Assembly: GCA_049840515.1 (NCBI GenBank)
Contig: JASGKW010000019.1
Location: 124,001 to 188,000, forward strand
Length of the DNA: 64,000 bases
Direction of reading: 5' to 3'
From: Muricomes sp049840515
GTDB lineage: Bacteria; Bacillota; Clostridia; Lachnospirales; Lachnospiraceae
Position 1 is the stretch's first letter, and each line of letters opens with the position of its first letter. Both the position numbers and the translations under genes were made by a program. A model generated the notes under the pieces. That model made no database searches, had not been told where the DNA came from, and worked only from the letters and a program-made list of their open reading frames with translations. Below are positions 27,249 through 36,741 of the stretch, piece after piece.

Positions 27249-27926
27249 TTATAATTCTTCTCCCTGTGATGTCTGTCTTCCACAGGAAATTCCCAGATTC
27301 CCATTTCTGCACCGTATATCGTCTAAAAATGCCTTTTCTATACTTTCATTTCTAAGTGTGACACTGTACTGTAATTCATACAAGCTGCCCATATTGACCG
27401 TGCGCACTCTGTATAATTGCGCCTTTACTGTATATTTTTGAAACAAATCATCAAAAATCCCCTGATAGTCAAGATTCTCAGGAATTGTAATTTTTAATAT
27501 TTTTTCACAGGAATTCTCAATGTTCACCGGAATCACCAGCAGTAAAATCTGGAGCACTGCCACAATCACAAACAGCAGCCCCGCAATCCCAATATACCCC
27601 ATTCCATCCGCAAGCCCTATGACCATTGCCAGAAAAATATTTCCGATTTCCCTTGCATTCCCGGGTACAGAGCGAAAACGAATCAGTGAAAATGCCCCCA
27701 TCACGGCGACCCCTGTGCCGAGATTCCCATTTACAATAGTGATAACTACCTGTACCACAACCGGAAGAATGGCCAGTGTGAGAAGAAAGTTCTTAGAAGA
27801 CCTGTTCCGGTAACAATGTAAGAGTGAAATCAAAATTCCCAACACCAGAGACACCGCTGTGCAGGAAAGAAATACTTCCATGCTCATTCCGGTGGCTTCG
27901 GCGGAGACTAAAATACTGTTAAGCAT
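27249..27926 (-). CDS. DUF4956 membrane protein
   Basis: About 225 residues from ATG 27926 (AAAGGAGGGG upstream). Four hydrophobic segments in the first 140 residues, with the conserved GVAVMGAFSLIRFRS between helices 2 and 3, diagnostic of DUF4956. The C-terminal third is a soluble alpha/beta domain (ILKITIPENLDYQGIFDDLF). Function unknown. The gene sits between the VTC polymerase-domain gene and the beta-helix lipoprotein, with 17-50 nt spacing, so they form one operon. It could be the membrane partner of the VTC-domain enzyme. Confidence 0.85.
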   Translation of the reverse strand: MLNSILVSAEATGMSMEVFLSCTAVSLVLGILISLLHCYRNRSSKNFLLTLAILPVVVQVVITIVNGNLGTGVAVMGAFSLIRFRSVPGNAREIGNIFLAMVIGLADGMGYIGIAGLLFVIVAVLQILLLVIPVNIENSCEKILKITIPENLDYQGIFDDLFQKYTVKAQLYRVRTVNMGSLYELQYSVTLRNESIEKAFLDDIRCRNGNLGISCGRQTSQGEEL

Positions 27927-27973
27927 AACAAACCCCTCCTTTAAAATTAGTCCTATCCTGTATCGGTTCATAT

Positions 27974-28699
27974 TTAAATCTGCTCTGCTCCATCAGCATA
28001 CAGCGTTTGTAGTACATTCCATATTTGGAATATGAAACCGGAAAAATCTTCAGCTTCTGAGAGCAGACGTCCAAGCCATAAGGGCATTGCCCCAGGAATT
28101 TTAATTTCCATGAGCACCTGCTCTTCCTCAAGAATTTGTGTTCCGTATTTTCCTTTTTGAAGCTGCAAATCTGTCTGTCGGCAGGTAATCTGAGTGTCAA
28201 AAGTAATGCGTAGTCTTGAGTCCTCACGTCCGGAAAATGCCTCGCGCTCATATGCTATGTATGCCGAGGGGGAAACCTGATATCTGCTCAGGGCATAATC
28301 AATCTCATGCAGAATCTGGCAGTCTGACTGCCCCGGATAGATTCCTCTGTAAAGATAATTCTCCGCCTCTTTTAATGTAAGCAAGACTCTCCTCTTGCCT
28401 ACAACACCTTCCGATTTCTTTTTCAGTTCCAAATATACCATGTCCTCTGTATCGGGAATACAATAACTGCGCAGCCTGATTTTTTCTTTATATACAGGCT
28501 TCTCTATGGACGTGCGAATCAGCCGGTAATCAGCAGTGTCAAAATAAATGTTGTATATGGAATATTTTCCATAGGTATCAACTACCACTCTATCTCCTAT
28601 TTCAGCCATCAGCATTTCTGCCTGGCCGCATGTGAGTAAATACTTCTTTTCATACCGTTTGAATATTTCCTGTATCTGTGTATTCATTGTTAGACTCAT
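27974..28699 (-). CDS. VTC-domain protein, polyphosphate polymerase-like
   Basis: 241 residues. N-terminal RYEKKYLL (15-22), then VYKEKIRLRSYCIP (about 79-92) and YLELKKKSEGVVGKRR (about 99-114): these basic strands line the triphosphate tunnel of VTC domains. VTC4 in yeast makes polyphosphate from ATP; bacterial stand-alone versions are assigned the same activity by homology. No membrane segment. Start 28699 follows GGAGGAG. First gene of the trio with DUF4956 and the lipoprotein, divergent from the two-component genes. Confidence 0.85.
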   Translation of the reverse strand: MSLTMNTQIQEIFKRYEKKYLLTCGQAEMLMAEIGDRVVVDTYGKYSIYNIYFDTADYRLIRTSIEKPVYKEKIRLRSYCIPDTEDMVYLELKKKSEGVVGKRRVLLTLKEAENYLYRGIYPGQSDCQILHEIDYALSRYQVSPSAYIAYEREAFSGREDSRLRITFDTQITCRQTDLQLQKGKYGTQILEEEQVLMEIKIPGAMPLWLGRLLSEAEDFSGFIFQIWNVLQTLYADGAEQI

Positions 28700-28794
28700 A
28701 TTTCTCCTCCATTTCTTAATCTGGCTTTATCATAATACGTCTGCCTTAAATTATCCTTAAAATTCCTTTTCAGCTTTTTTTCAGTTTGGGCTGG

Positions 28795-28828
28795 TATACT
28801 AATGTTCAATAAGATATACTTATTGAAC
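28795..28828 (+). promoter_or_regulatory. Promoter-proximal perfect palindrome upstream of the response regulator
   Basis: TATACT (-10-like, 28795-28800) is followed by GTTCAATAAG-ATATA-CTTATTGAAC (28804-28828), a perfect 25-bp inverted repeat. No T run follows, so an operator is likelier than a terminator. A partial repeat (TGTCCAATAA) occurs 10 nt further on. It lies in the divergent region shared with the VTC operon and may be the regulator's own site. Confidence 0.45.
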
Positions 28829-28870
28829 TACTAATGTCCAATAAAAGGCAGATAAATCAGGAGAATAATG

Positions 28871-29551
28871 ATGAAAATATTAATTGTAGAAGATGAGGTG
28901 CGTCTTGCGGATGCACTCAGAGAAATTATGCTGGATTCCAAGTATCTGTGTGACGTGGTTTATACCGGGACAGAGGGACTGGATTATGCAGTAAACGGAA
29001 ATTATGATGTAGTTGTCTTAGATGTAATGCTGCCGGGGATGGATGGCTTCTCCGTTGTTCAGAAAATGAGACGTCAGGGCATCCAGACTCCTGTGCTTAT
29101 GCTCACAGCCAGGGATGATATCAATGATAAAATAACAGGGCTTGACCGGGGCGCTGACGATTACATGACCAAACCCTTTGAGCCAGGAGAACTACTGGCT
29201 AGAATCCGGGCACTTTCCAGGCGGAAAGGGGAGGTTGTCATAGAGGACCTGGAGTTTGCTGATTTGCGCCTCGCTCTGGCATCAAATGATTTATGGTGCC
29301 GCGGGAGAAGCGTTCACTTAAGTTTTAAGGAATTTGAGATTCTGAAAATGCTGATGATAAACTCTAACATTCTCATCTCAAAAGAATCTTTGATTGAAAA
29401 CATATGGGGCAGTGACTCCGACGCGGAAGACAATAATGTGGAGGCATATATTTCTTTTCTCCGCAAAAAGTTTTTCTATCTAAATTCCAACGTGGGAATT
29501 ATAGCCGTGCGAAAAGTGGGGTATCGTCTGGAGGAGAAAACGCATGATTAA
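28871..29551 (+). CDS. OmpR-family response regulator
   Basis: 226 residues. Receiver domain MKILIVEDEVRLADALREI with acidic pocket E8/D9, phospho-acceptor D51 (VVVLDVMLPGMDG), T near 79 (LMLTARDD) and K101 (MTKPFEPGELLARI). C-terminal winged helix (about 130-224) ending VRKVGYRLEE. ATG 28871 is preferred over the adjacent 28868 because AGGAG is 7 nt away. It overlaps the kinase gene by 8 nt. The divergent VTC-DUF4956-lipoprotein operon is the obvious candidate target. Confidence 0.95.
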   Translation: MKILIVEDEVRLADALREIMLDSKYLCDVVYTGTEGLDYAVNGNYDVVVLDVMLPGMDGFSVVQKMRRQGIQTPVLMLTARDDINDKITGLDRGADDYMTKPFEPGELLARIRALSRRKGEVVIEDLEFADLRLALASNDLWCRGRSVHLSFKEFEILKMLMINSNILISKESLIENIWGSDSDAEDNNVEAYISFLRKKFFYLNSNVGIIAVRKVGYRLEEKTHD

Positions 29552-30824
29552 AAGATTACGCAGAAAATTTATTATTACTAATATGATTTTTGTGACAGCC
29601 GTTATTATGGCTGCACTGGTCATTATGTGCATATCTACTTACCGGAGATATTATTCGGACAGTATGATGGCAATTAACCAGACATTATCTATGAATCTTA
29701 ATGATTTAAAACCATCTATCAATTTTGATGAAATGAACAATAACAGACCTATGGAGCCCCCCGAAAAGGGAATTGGACGATTTTCTATATTTACCGTCAC
29801 TCTCAGTAAGGATTCCGAGGCAATAGAATCTATCAATGACAGCAGTGTCCATGTCAGTACGGAAACCGCAGAGGATGCCGTAAATTATGCTTTGTCCTCC
29901 GGCAAAACCTCAGGCACAATCGGCACAATGTCTCTCCGCTTCAAAATCAGCGAGACAGATATGGGAACTAAAATTGCCTTTGCCGATATTACAAACGAAA
30001 AACACAATATGCAAAATCTGATTTTGATTTCTATGCTTATTTTCTTCAGTGTGCTTCTAATTGCATTCTTTATCAGTGTATTTTTATCCCGACGGGCGCT
30101 TCAGCCGGTACAGGATGCATGGAATCAACAGCGCCAGTTTGTGGCGGACGCCTCCCATGAACTGAAAACTCCCCTGACTGTAATATTGGCAAACCTGGGC
30201 ATTCTGAAAACTCATCCTGAACATACCATAGAGGGGGAAATGCGGTGGATTCAGAACACCGAGGAGGAGGCTGTGAGAATGAAAGAGCTGCTGCAGGACC
30301 TTCTCTTTCTGGCAAAAGACGATGCCACAGCAGCCCCTGCCACACCCCATGTGGTTTTGAGTCTTTCTCAGATTGTGTGGGAATGTATTCTCCCATTTGA
30401 ATCTGTTGTCTATGAACAAAAAGCTTCTATGACCGAGGACATCCAGGATAATCTATTCATATCGGGGGATGAAAAACAATTAAAACAGGTACTTATGATT
30501 CTTTTGGATAATGCGTGCAAATATGCCGGAGACGGGAAAATACATGTTGTTCTGGAACAAAAACGCGAAAAAGCCATATTGAGAGTCCAAAATACAGGAA
30601 CCCTCATAGCAAAAGAAGATATTGATCACATTTTTGAACGTTTTTACCGGGCAAGCAAGTCAAGATCACGAAATACCGGAGGATATGGCCTTGGCTTGTC
30701 AATCGCTCAGACCATTATCCAAAATCACAAGGGAACTGTTAAAGTAGTAAGCAATGAGCAGACGGGCACTGTTTTTTCCGTTTACTTTCCAATCGCTTCT
30801 CAAACTTCCACCGTTCCCAGATAG
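29544..30824 (+). CDS. Sensor histidine kinase
   Basis: 426 residues. Membrane helices at about 10-30 and 157-181 enclose an extracytoplasmic sensor of about 125 residues without a recognised fold. The DHp domain has FVADASHELKTPL (H205). The ATPase has N box LDNACKYA, G1 FERFYR and G2 GGYGLGLSI, then GTVFSVYFP. Standard orthodox kinase for the preceding regulator. Signal unknown. Confidence 0.95.
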   Translation: MIKRLRRKFIITNMIFVTAVIMAALVIMCISTYRRYYSDSMMAINQTLSMNLNDLKPSINFDEMNNNRPMEPPEKGIGRFSIFTVTLSKDSEAIESINDSSVHVSTETAEDAVNYALSSGKTSGTIGTMSLRFKISETDMGTKIAFADITNEKHNMQNLILISMLIFFSVLLIAFFISVFLSRRALQPVQDAWNQQRQFVADASHELKTPLTVILANLGILKTHPEHTIEGEMRWIQNTEEEAVRMKELLQDLLFLAKDDATAAPATPHVVLSLSQIVWECILPFESVVYEQKASMTEDIQDNLFISGDEKQLKQVLMILLDNACKYAGDGKIHVVLEQKREKAILRVQNTGTLIAKEDIDHIFERFYRASKSRSRNTGGYGLGLSIAQTIIQNHKGTVKVVSNEQTGTVFSVYFPIASQTSTVPR

Positions 30825-30840
30825 TTTTCATTTCATGTAA

Positions 30841-30876
30841 AAAGCGGCACACCTCATAAGGTGTACCGCTTTTCTT
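30841..30876. terminator. Bidirectional terminator between kinase gene and nifJ
   Basis: Fourteen-position stem AAAGCGGCACACCT/AGGTGTACCGCTTT with one mismatch and a CATA loop, T run on the plus strand and A run on the other side. Confidence 0.85.
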
Positions 30877-30907
30877 ATATTACGTGCTCTTAAAAAACTG
30901 TTGTTTC

Positions 30908-33900
30908 TTAGTCTTCCCCGTAAAGAGTAACCAATTTCTTAAGATGATTGTATTTATCCATTGCTTCTTTCTCATTTCTAGCGAAGAGTTTTTCAGCTTT
31001 TTCTGGATTTGCTCTCTTAAGAGCGTTGTAACGAACTTCTCCATTAAGGAAATCCTGATATTTCTCTGCCTTAGGCTCTTTGCTGTCAAGTGAGAACTTG
31101 TTGCCCTCTGCATCTGGGTTGAATCTGAAGTTATTCCAGTATCCACACTCTACTGCCAGCTCTTCCTCTGTCTGAGCTTTGCTCATACCAAGCTTAATGC
31201 CATGATTGATACATGGAGCGTAAGCGATAATGATAGATGGTCCCGGATAAGCCTCAGCCTCTGTAATTGCTTTTACAGTCTGGTTGTAATCAGCACCCAT
31301 AGCAATCTGTGCCACATATACATAGCCATAGCTCATTGCAATCCCTGCAAGGTCTTTCTTTCTTGTTTCTTTTCCGCCTGCTGCGAACTGTGCTGTAGCA
31401 CCTGTCTTAGTAGCTTTAGAAGACTGTCCGCCTGTATTAGAGTAAACTTCTGTATCGAATACCATGATGTTGATATCTTCTCCACTTGCAATTACATGGT
31501 CGAGACCACCAAATCCGATATCATAAGCCCATCCGTCACCGCCGAAAATCCACTGTGACTTCTTAGCGAGGAAATCTTTTCCTTTCAATACTTCTGTTTT
31601 CTCTGCAGAATCGCAATCGCATGCTTCCAGTGCTGCTACAAGTTTGTCTGTAGCTGTTCCGTTTAATGCGCCTGCTGTAAATGTGTCAATATATTCCTGT
31701 GCAGCGGCCTTAACGTCTGCATTTGAACTCTCAGTGAGTTTCTCAACATAACCTTTCAGTCTCTCTCTGATGGTATTCTGAGCGAGCAGCATACCATATC
31801 CAAATTCTGCGTTGTCCTCAAACAATGAGTTAGACCATGCAGGACCTTTGCCCTGTGGAGTTACTGTATAAGGTGTAGACGGTGAAGAGTTACCCCAGAT
31901 AGAGGAGCATCCTGTTGCATTTGCAATGTACATTCTGTCACCGTATAACTGTGTAATTAATCTTGCATAAGGAGTCTCTCCGCAGCCTGCACATGCGCCT
32001 GAGAACTCAAGCAGCGGCTGTTTGAACTGGCTTCCTTTTACAGTTGTAACTTTAAACTTAGAAACAACTTCTGGCTTCTCTGGCAATTCTCTTGCATAGT
32101 CGAAGTATTTCTGAATTCCAACATTTGCTTCCATGTTCTCCAGAACAAGAGCTTTCTCGCCCTTCTTTCCTGGGCACACATTAGCACAAGAACCACATCC
32201 TGTACAGTCGTATGCAGATACCACGATAGAGAACTTCAGGTCTGGCATACCAATCATATCAATTGCAGTCATTCCTTCCGGCATCTGAGCAACTTCATCT
32301 GCTGTCAGAGCAACAGGACGGATAACAGCGTGCGGACATACATATGCACAGCGGTTACACTGAATACAGTTCTCTTGTTTCCAAATCGGAATATCTACTG
32401 CGATACCACGTTTCTCGTATGCAGAAGAACCGGATGGTGTAGAACCATCTACATAGTCGTTAAATGCAGATACTGGAAGTGTATCTCCCTGCTGAGCATT
32501 TACTTTAGCCTGAATATTCTTAACGAAGTTTGCAACGCTCTGATCTCCGTTCTTGTTAGGATGAGGAGTTGCAAGACCTTCATCATCAGCAGCTTTCCAG
32601 CTTTCAGGAACTGTAATCTCTACAACCTGTTTAGCTCCTGCATCAATTGCATCATAGTTCATCTGTACAATCTTGTCACCTTTTCTTCCATAAGTAGCTT
32701 TTGCGGCAGCTTTCATAAGGTTGATTGCTTCCTCTTCCGGAATAATAGATGCAAGTTTAAAGAATGCAGACTGCAGAACTGTGTTGATACGTCCGCCAAG
32801 TCCAATCTCTTTACCAATCTTGATACCGTCGATTGTGTAGAATTTGATACCGTGGTTAGCGATATAAGCCTTTACCTGTCCTGGCAAATGTTTCTCAAGA
32901 CCTTCCATATCCCATGAGCAGTTCAGAAGGAATGTTCCTCCGTCAACCAATTCCTGAACCATGTTATATTTGTCAACATAAGATGGGTTGTGGCATGCTA
33001 CAAAGTTAGCCTTCTTAATCAGGTATGTGGATTTGATTGGTTTTTTACCAAAACGTAAGTGAGACAATGTGATACCGCCTGACTTCTTTGAATCATAGTC
33101 AAAATAAGCCTGTGCGTACATATCTGTGTTATCACCGATAATCTTGATAGAGTTCTTGTTAGCTCCAACCGTACCGTCAGCTCCAAGTCCCCAGAACTTA
33201 CAGTTGATTGTTCCCTCTGGTGTTGTAACAAGAGGATCACCTGCATCTAAGGAAAGATTTGTCACATCATCAACGATACCGATTGTGAATCTTGATTTCT
33301 CTGTGTTATTGAATACAGCTACAATCTGAGCTGGTGTTGTATCTTTTGAACCTAATCCATAACGTCCTGAGAATACTGGTACAGCATCAAATTTTGTTCC
33401 CTTTAATGCAGCAACAACATCCAGGAACAATGGCTCGCCGAATGCTCCAGGCTCTTTTGTTCTGTCAAGGATATTGATTGTCTTTACTGTTTCAGGAATT
33501 GCATCAATAATTGCTTCTGCACAGAATGGTCTGTAAAGGCGAACTTTTACGACACCAACTTTTTCGCCTGCTGCAAGCAGGTAATCAATTGTCTCTTCAA
33601 TTGTCTCACATACAGAACCCATAGCAATGATTACACGCTCTGCGTCCGGTGCTCCGTAGTAATTGAACAGTTTATAATCTGTACCGATTTTCTCGTTAAC
33701 CTTGTCCATATAATTCTGAACAACTCCCGGAAGAGCGTCATAATATGGGTTGCAGGCTTCTCTTGCCTGGAAGAAAATGTCAGGGTTCTGAGCGGAACCT
33801 CTGTGGCAAGGATGATTTGGATTCAATGCATGCTGACGGAACTCGTCAATGGCATCCATATCCACCAGGTCTTTCAGGTCTTCGTAATCCCATGTCTCAA

Positions 33901-34447
33901 TTTTCTGAATCTCATGAGAAGTTCTGAATCCGTCGAAGAAGTTGATAAACGGAATTTTTCCTTCCAGAGCAGCACAGTGTGCAACTGCTGTCAGGTCCAT
34001 AACTTCCTGTACACTTGATTCGCAGAGCATAGCAGCTCCAGTCTGGCGGCATGCATAAACATCAGAGTGATCTCCGAAGATTGAAAGTGCATGGCTGGCG
34101 ATAGCACGTGCAGATACGTTAAATACGCCTGGTAACTGTTCTCCTGCTACTTTATATATATTAGGAATCATCAGAAGTAATCCCTGAGATGCCGTAAATG
34201 TTGTAGTTAAAGCTCCGGCTGATAAGGAACCATGTACTGCTCCTGCTGCTCCTGCTTCAGACTGCATCTCTGTTACTTTAACAGTTTGTCCGAAAATATT
34301 CTCCCTGCCTTCTGTTGCCCATTCGTCAATATGCTCCGGCATAACAGATGACGGGGTTATCGGGTAAATTGCAGCAACTTCAGTATACGCGTAGGAAACG
34401 TGAGCCGCAGCCTGGTTACCGTCCATGGTCTTCATTTTTCTTGCCAT
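30908..34447 (-). CDS. nifJ: Pyruvate:ferredoxin (flavodoxin) oxidoreductase
   Basis: Single-chain PFOR of 1179 residues; converts pyruvate + CoA + oxidised ferredoxin to acetyl-CoA + CO2 in anaerobic metabolism. N-terminal pyrimidine domain AAIYPITPSSVM. Two ferredoxin-like 4Fe-4S sites CIQCNRCAYVCPH and CTGCGSCANVCPG (around residue 690-760). Proximal cluster cysteines CAGCGETPYAR. TPP/Mg site GGDGWAYDIGFGG. The C-terminus ends LYGED. Start 34447 is set by AAGGAGGAACAAGAA; the frame runs open 47 codons further but these do not look coding. Own promoter and terminator suggest a highly expressed single gene. Confidence 0.97.
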   Translation of the reverse strand: MARKMKTMDGNQAAAHVSYAYTEVAAIYPITPSSVMPEHIDEWATEGRENIFGQTVKVTEMQSEAGAAGAVHGSLSAGALTTTFTASQGLLLMIPNIYKVAGEQLPGVFNVSARAIASHALSIFGDHSDVYACRQTGAAMLCESSVQEVMDLTAVAHCAALEGKIPFINFFDGFRTSHEIQKIETWDYEDLKDLVDMDAIDEFRQHALNPNHPCHRGSAQNPDIFFQAREACNPYYDALPGVVQNYMDKVNEKIGTDYKLFNYYGAPDAERVIIAMGSVCETIEETIDYLLAAGEKVGVVKVRLYRPFCAEAIIDAIPETVKTINILDRTKEPGAFGEPLFLDVVAALKGTKFDAVPVFSGRYGLGSKDTTPAQIVAVFNNTEKSRFTIGIVDDVTNLSLDAGDPLVTTPEGTINCKFWGLGADGTVGANKNSIKIIGDNTDMYAQAYFDYDSKKSGGITLSHLRFGKKPIKSTYLIKKANFVACHNPSYVDKYNMVQELVDGGTFLLNCSWDMEGLEKHLPGQVKAYIANHGIKFYTIDGIKIGKEIGLGGRINTVLQSAFFKLASIIPEEEAINLMKAAAKATYGRKGDKIVQMNYDAIDAGAKQVVEITVPESWKAADDEGLATPHPNKNGDQSVANFVKNIQAKVNAQQGDTLPVSAFNDYVDGSTPSGSSAYEKRGIAVDIPIWKQENCIQCNRCAYVCPHAVIRPVALTADEVAQMPEGMTAIDMIGMPDLKFSIVVSAYDCTGCGSCANVCPGKKGEKALVLENMEANVGIQKYFDYARELPEKPEVVSKFKVTTVKGSQFKQPLLEFSGACAGCGETPYARLITQLYGDRMYIANATGCSSIWGNSSPSTPYTVTPQGKGPAWSNSLFEDNAEFGYGMLLAQNTIRERLKGYVEKLTESSNADVKAAAQEYIDTFTAGALNGTATDKLVAALEACDCDSAEKTEVLKGKDFLAKKSQWIFGGDGWAYDIGFGGLDHVIASGEDINIMVFDTEVYSNTGGQSSKATKTGATAQFAAGGKETRKKDLAGIAMSYGYVYVAQIAMGADYNQTVKAITEAEAYPGPSIIIAYAPCINHGIKLGMSKAQTEEELAVECGYWNNFRFNPDAEGNKFSLDSKEPKAEKYQDFLNGEVRYNALKRANPEKAEKLFARNEKEAMDKYNHLKKLVTLYGED

Positions 34448-34502
34448 TTCTTGTTCCTCCTTAAAATTACATTGTACAGTTAATTTTTTCACATGTTTCT
34501 TT

Positions 34503-34531
34503 ATTATATCCCCAACAAACGCAAAAGTCCA
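34503..34531 (-). promoter_or_regulatory. Sigma-A promoter of nifJ
   Basis: Minus-strand TGGACT (34526-34531), 17-nt spacer, perfect TATAAT (34503-34508), about 55 nt upstream of the start. Confidence 0.75.
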
Positions 34532-34623
34532 TAGAGTGTCTGTCTTTTTTTGTTTATTTTTGGGTACAAGCACAAAACGTCTATCCACGGCCAGCCAGAC
34601 GATTCCTGGCGGTAAGTGGAGCC

Positions 34624-35571
34624 TTACTTAAAAAGCCTGTCCTTGGATTTCGGCCGTTTTTTTCCTGTGAGTTTTTCAGGCATTGGCTCATATTTTACAC
34701 TGGATTTTATAAAAGGTATTTTCTTATGATTCTTTCTGAAATAAATCAGCAGAGCTCCGGTCACAGCCACGATAACTCCCGCCAGAAGCTGAGAGACAGG
34801 GAATCCTAATCCCGGAATCAATAGCTGATCTGTCCTCAGGCCTTCTATCCAGACTCTTCCCAGACCATATCCAAACAGATAAAGCAGGAACAGCTCTCCT
34901 TCATATTTTTTATGTTTCCTGTAGAGGAAAAGTAAAATCAGCAGCACACAGCACCACAGCGATTCGTACAGAAATGTGGGGTGCACCTGAATGTAGCTGA
35001 TTCCGTCTATCACTTGTGCATGCTTTTGCATAGCCTTTGTCACATCGCCGCCTCTCACCGCATCCAGAGGAATCTGCATGGCAAACAGACTGTCTGTATA
35101 TCCGCCAAATGCCTCACGGTTAAAAAAGTTTCCCCACCGCCCCAGCATCTGCCCGTTTAAAAGCGCAAGAGCTATGGTATCCAATATCTGCGGCGCGCGC
35201 AGCCTCTTCACCCGGGCATATATCAGAACTGTAATAACAGCGGCAATCACACCTCCGTAAATAGCAAGACCGCCTTCGCGCAGATTTAAAATATCCAGCA
35301 GATTATCTTTATATACATCCCATGAAAAAGCTACATAATAGATTCTTGCACCTGCGATTCCGCAGATAACGCCTATCATTCCCATGTCCATATAATTTTC
35401 TGGATTCTGCCCCGTTCTCTTCGCCTCCTGCACGGCAATAAAAAAGCCAAACAGAATTGCACAGCCGATAATGATTCCATAGAATGCAATCTCAAATCCA
35501 AACACTGTGACAGATTTTCCCACATGGTCTAAATAGATTCCTAAATGCGGAAAATTAATATTATAATGCAT
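34624..35571 (-). CDS. lgt: Prolipoprotein diacylglyceryl transferase
   Basis: 315 residues, about seven membrane helices. It adds diacylglycerol from phosphatidylglycerol to the lipobox cysteine of prelipoproteins. Signature GRWGNFFNREAFGG (around residue 142) and VHPTFLYESLW (around 195) with LGRVWIEGLRTDQL. Basic C-terminal tail (KKRPKSKDRLFK). Last gene of the long minus-strand housekeeping series; 14 nt after ychF. Confidence 0.96.
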   Translation of the reverse strand: MHYNINFPHLGIYLDHVGKSVTVFGFEIAFYGIIIGCAILFGFFIAVQEAKRTGQNPENYMDMGMIGVICGIAGARIYYVAFSWDVYKDNLLDILNLREGGLAIYGGVIAAVITVLIYARVKRLRAPQILDTIALALLNGQMLGRWGNFFNREAFGGYTDSLFAMQIPLDAVRGGDVTKAMQKHAQVIDGISYIQVHPTFLYESLWCCVLLILLFLYRKHKKYEGELFLLYLFGYGLGRVWIEGLRTDQLLIPGLGFPVSQLLAGVIVAVTGALLIYFRKNHKKIPFIKSSVKYEPMPEKLTGKKRPKSKDRLFK

Positions 35572-35585
35572 ATTTTATGCTCCTT

Positions 35586-36683
35586 TTACACATTAAACCT
35601 GAACAGAATGATATCCCCATCCTGCACCACATACTCTTTGCCTTCGAGTCTTACAAGCCCTTTTTCTTTGGCTGCCGCATGTGTACCGCACACCATCAGG
35701 TCATCGTAGCTTACAATCTCAGCGCGTATAAATCCCCGCTCAAAATCGGTGTGGATTTTTCCCGCCGCCTGGGGAGCTTTCGTTCCAATCTTAATCGTCC
35801 ACGCCCGGACCTCCGGCTCACCTGCCGTTAAATAGCTGATAAGGCCAAGAAGATGATAGCTTGCTTTAATCAGTTTTTCCAAGCCTGACTCTTCTAAACC
35901 TAAATCTTCAAGAAACATTTTCTTTTCTTCATCATCAAGCTCCGCAATTTCCTGCTCAATCTGGGCACATACTACAAATACTTCGCACCCTTCCTGTTTT
36001 GCATACTCGCGGACAGCCTGTACACCTGAATTGGATGCGCCGTCATCACTCAAATCATCTTCCGTCACATTTGCCGCAAAAATCACCGGTTTTGCTGTCA
36101 GAAGGTTATAATCTGCCATCCAGACTTTCTCGTCATCATCCTCCGGGACAAAACTCTTTGCCATTTTGTTCTCTTCCAGATGAGCCTTGATGCGCTCCAG
36201 AAGCTCCAGCTCTTTCGCCGCAGTCTTATCATTTCTTGCCACCTTTGTTGTCTTGGCAATCCTTCTCTCCAGAATTTCCAAATCTGAGAAAATCAACTCC
36301 AGATTAATTGTCTCAATATCACGCAGAGGATCAATATTTCCGTCCACATGCACAATATTGCTGTCCTCAAAGCATCTTACAACATGCACAATAGCGTCAA
36401 CCTCACGGATGTTTGCCAAAAACTGATTTCCCAGTCCTTCTCCTTTTGATGCTCCTTTTACCAGACCCGCAATATCGACAAATTCAATAACAGCCGGAAC
36501 AATTTTCTTAGTATGGTACAGCTCACCTAGAACATCCAGACGTTTATCCGGCACTGTCACAACCCCTACATTAGGGTCGATAGTACAAAAGGGGTAATTG
36601 GCAGACTCCGCTCCCGCCTTGGTCAGTGAGTTAAACAATGTACTTTTCCCAACATTGGGCAATCCTACAATTCCTAATTTCAT
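35586..36683 (-). CDS. ychF: Redox-regulated ATPase YchF
   Basis: 365 residues, Obg-related P-loop NTPase that prefers ATP. G1 GLPNVGKST (7-15), G3 DIAGLVKGA, atypical G4 NVTE instead of NKxD, which explains the ATP preference. C-terminal TGS domain ending VQDGDIILFRFNV. Binds ribosomes and affects translation and oxidative stress. Length matches the family. Confidence 0.97.
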   Translation of the reverse strand: MKLGIVGLPNVGKSTLFNSLTKAGAESANYPFCTIDPNVGVVTVPDKRLDVLGELYHTKKIVPAVIEFVDIAGLVKGASKGEGLGNQFLANIREVDAIVHVVRCFEDSNIVHVDGNIDPLRDIETINLELIFSDLEILERRIAKTTKVARNDKTAAKELELLERIKAHLEENKMAKSFVPEDDDEKVWMADYNLLTAKPVIFAANVTEDDLSDDGASNSGVQAVREYAKQEGCEVFVVCAQIEQEIAELDDEEKKMFLEDLGLEESGLEKLIKASYHLLGLISYLTAGEPEVRAWTIKIGTKAPQAAGKIHTDFERGFIRAEIVSYDDLMVCGTHAAAKEKGLVRLEGKEYVVQDGDIILFRFNV

Positions 36684-36741
36684 ATTTCTCTATCTCCTTG
36701 TATTTACTGCGATTCCTAATTTTCCCGTGGAACCTTATATC

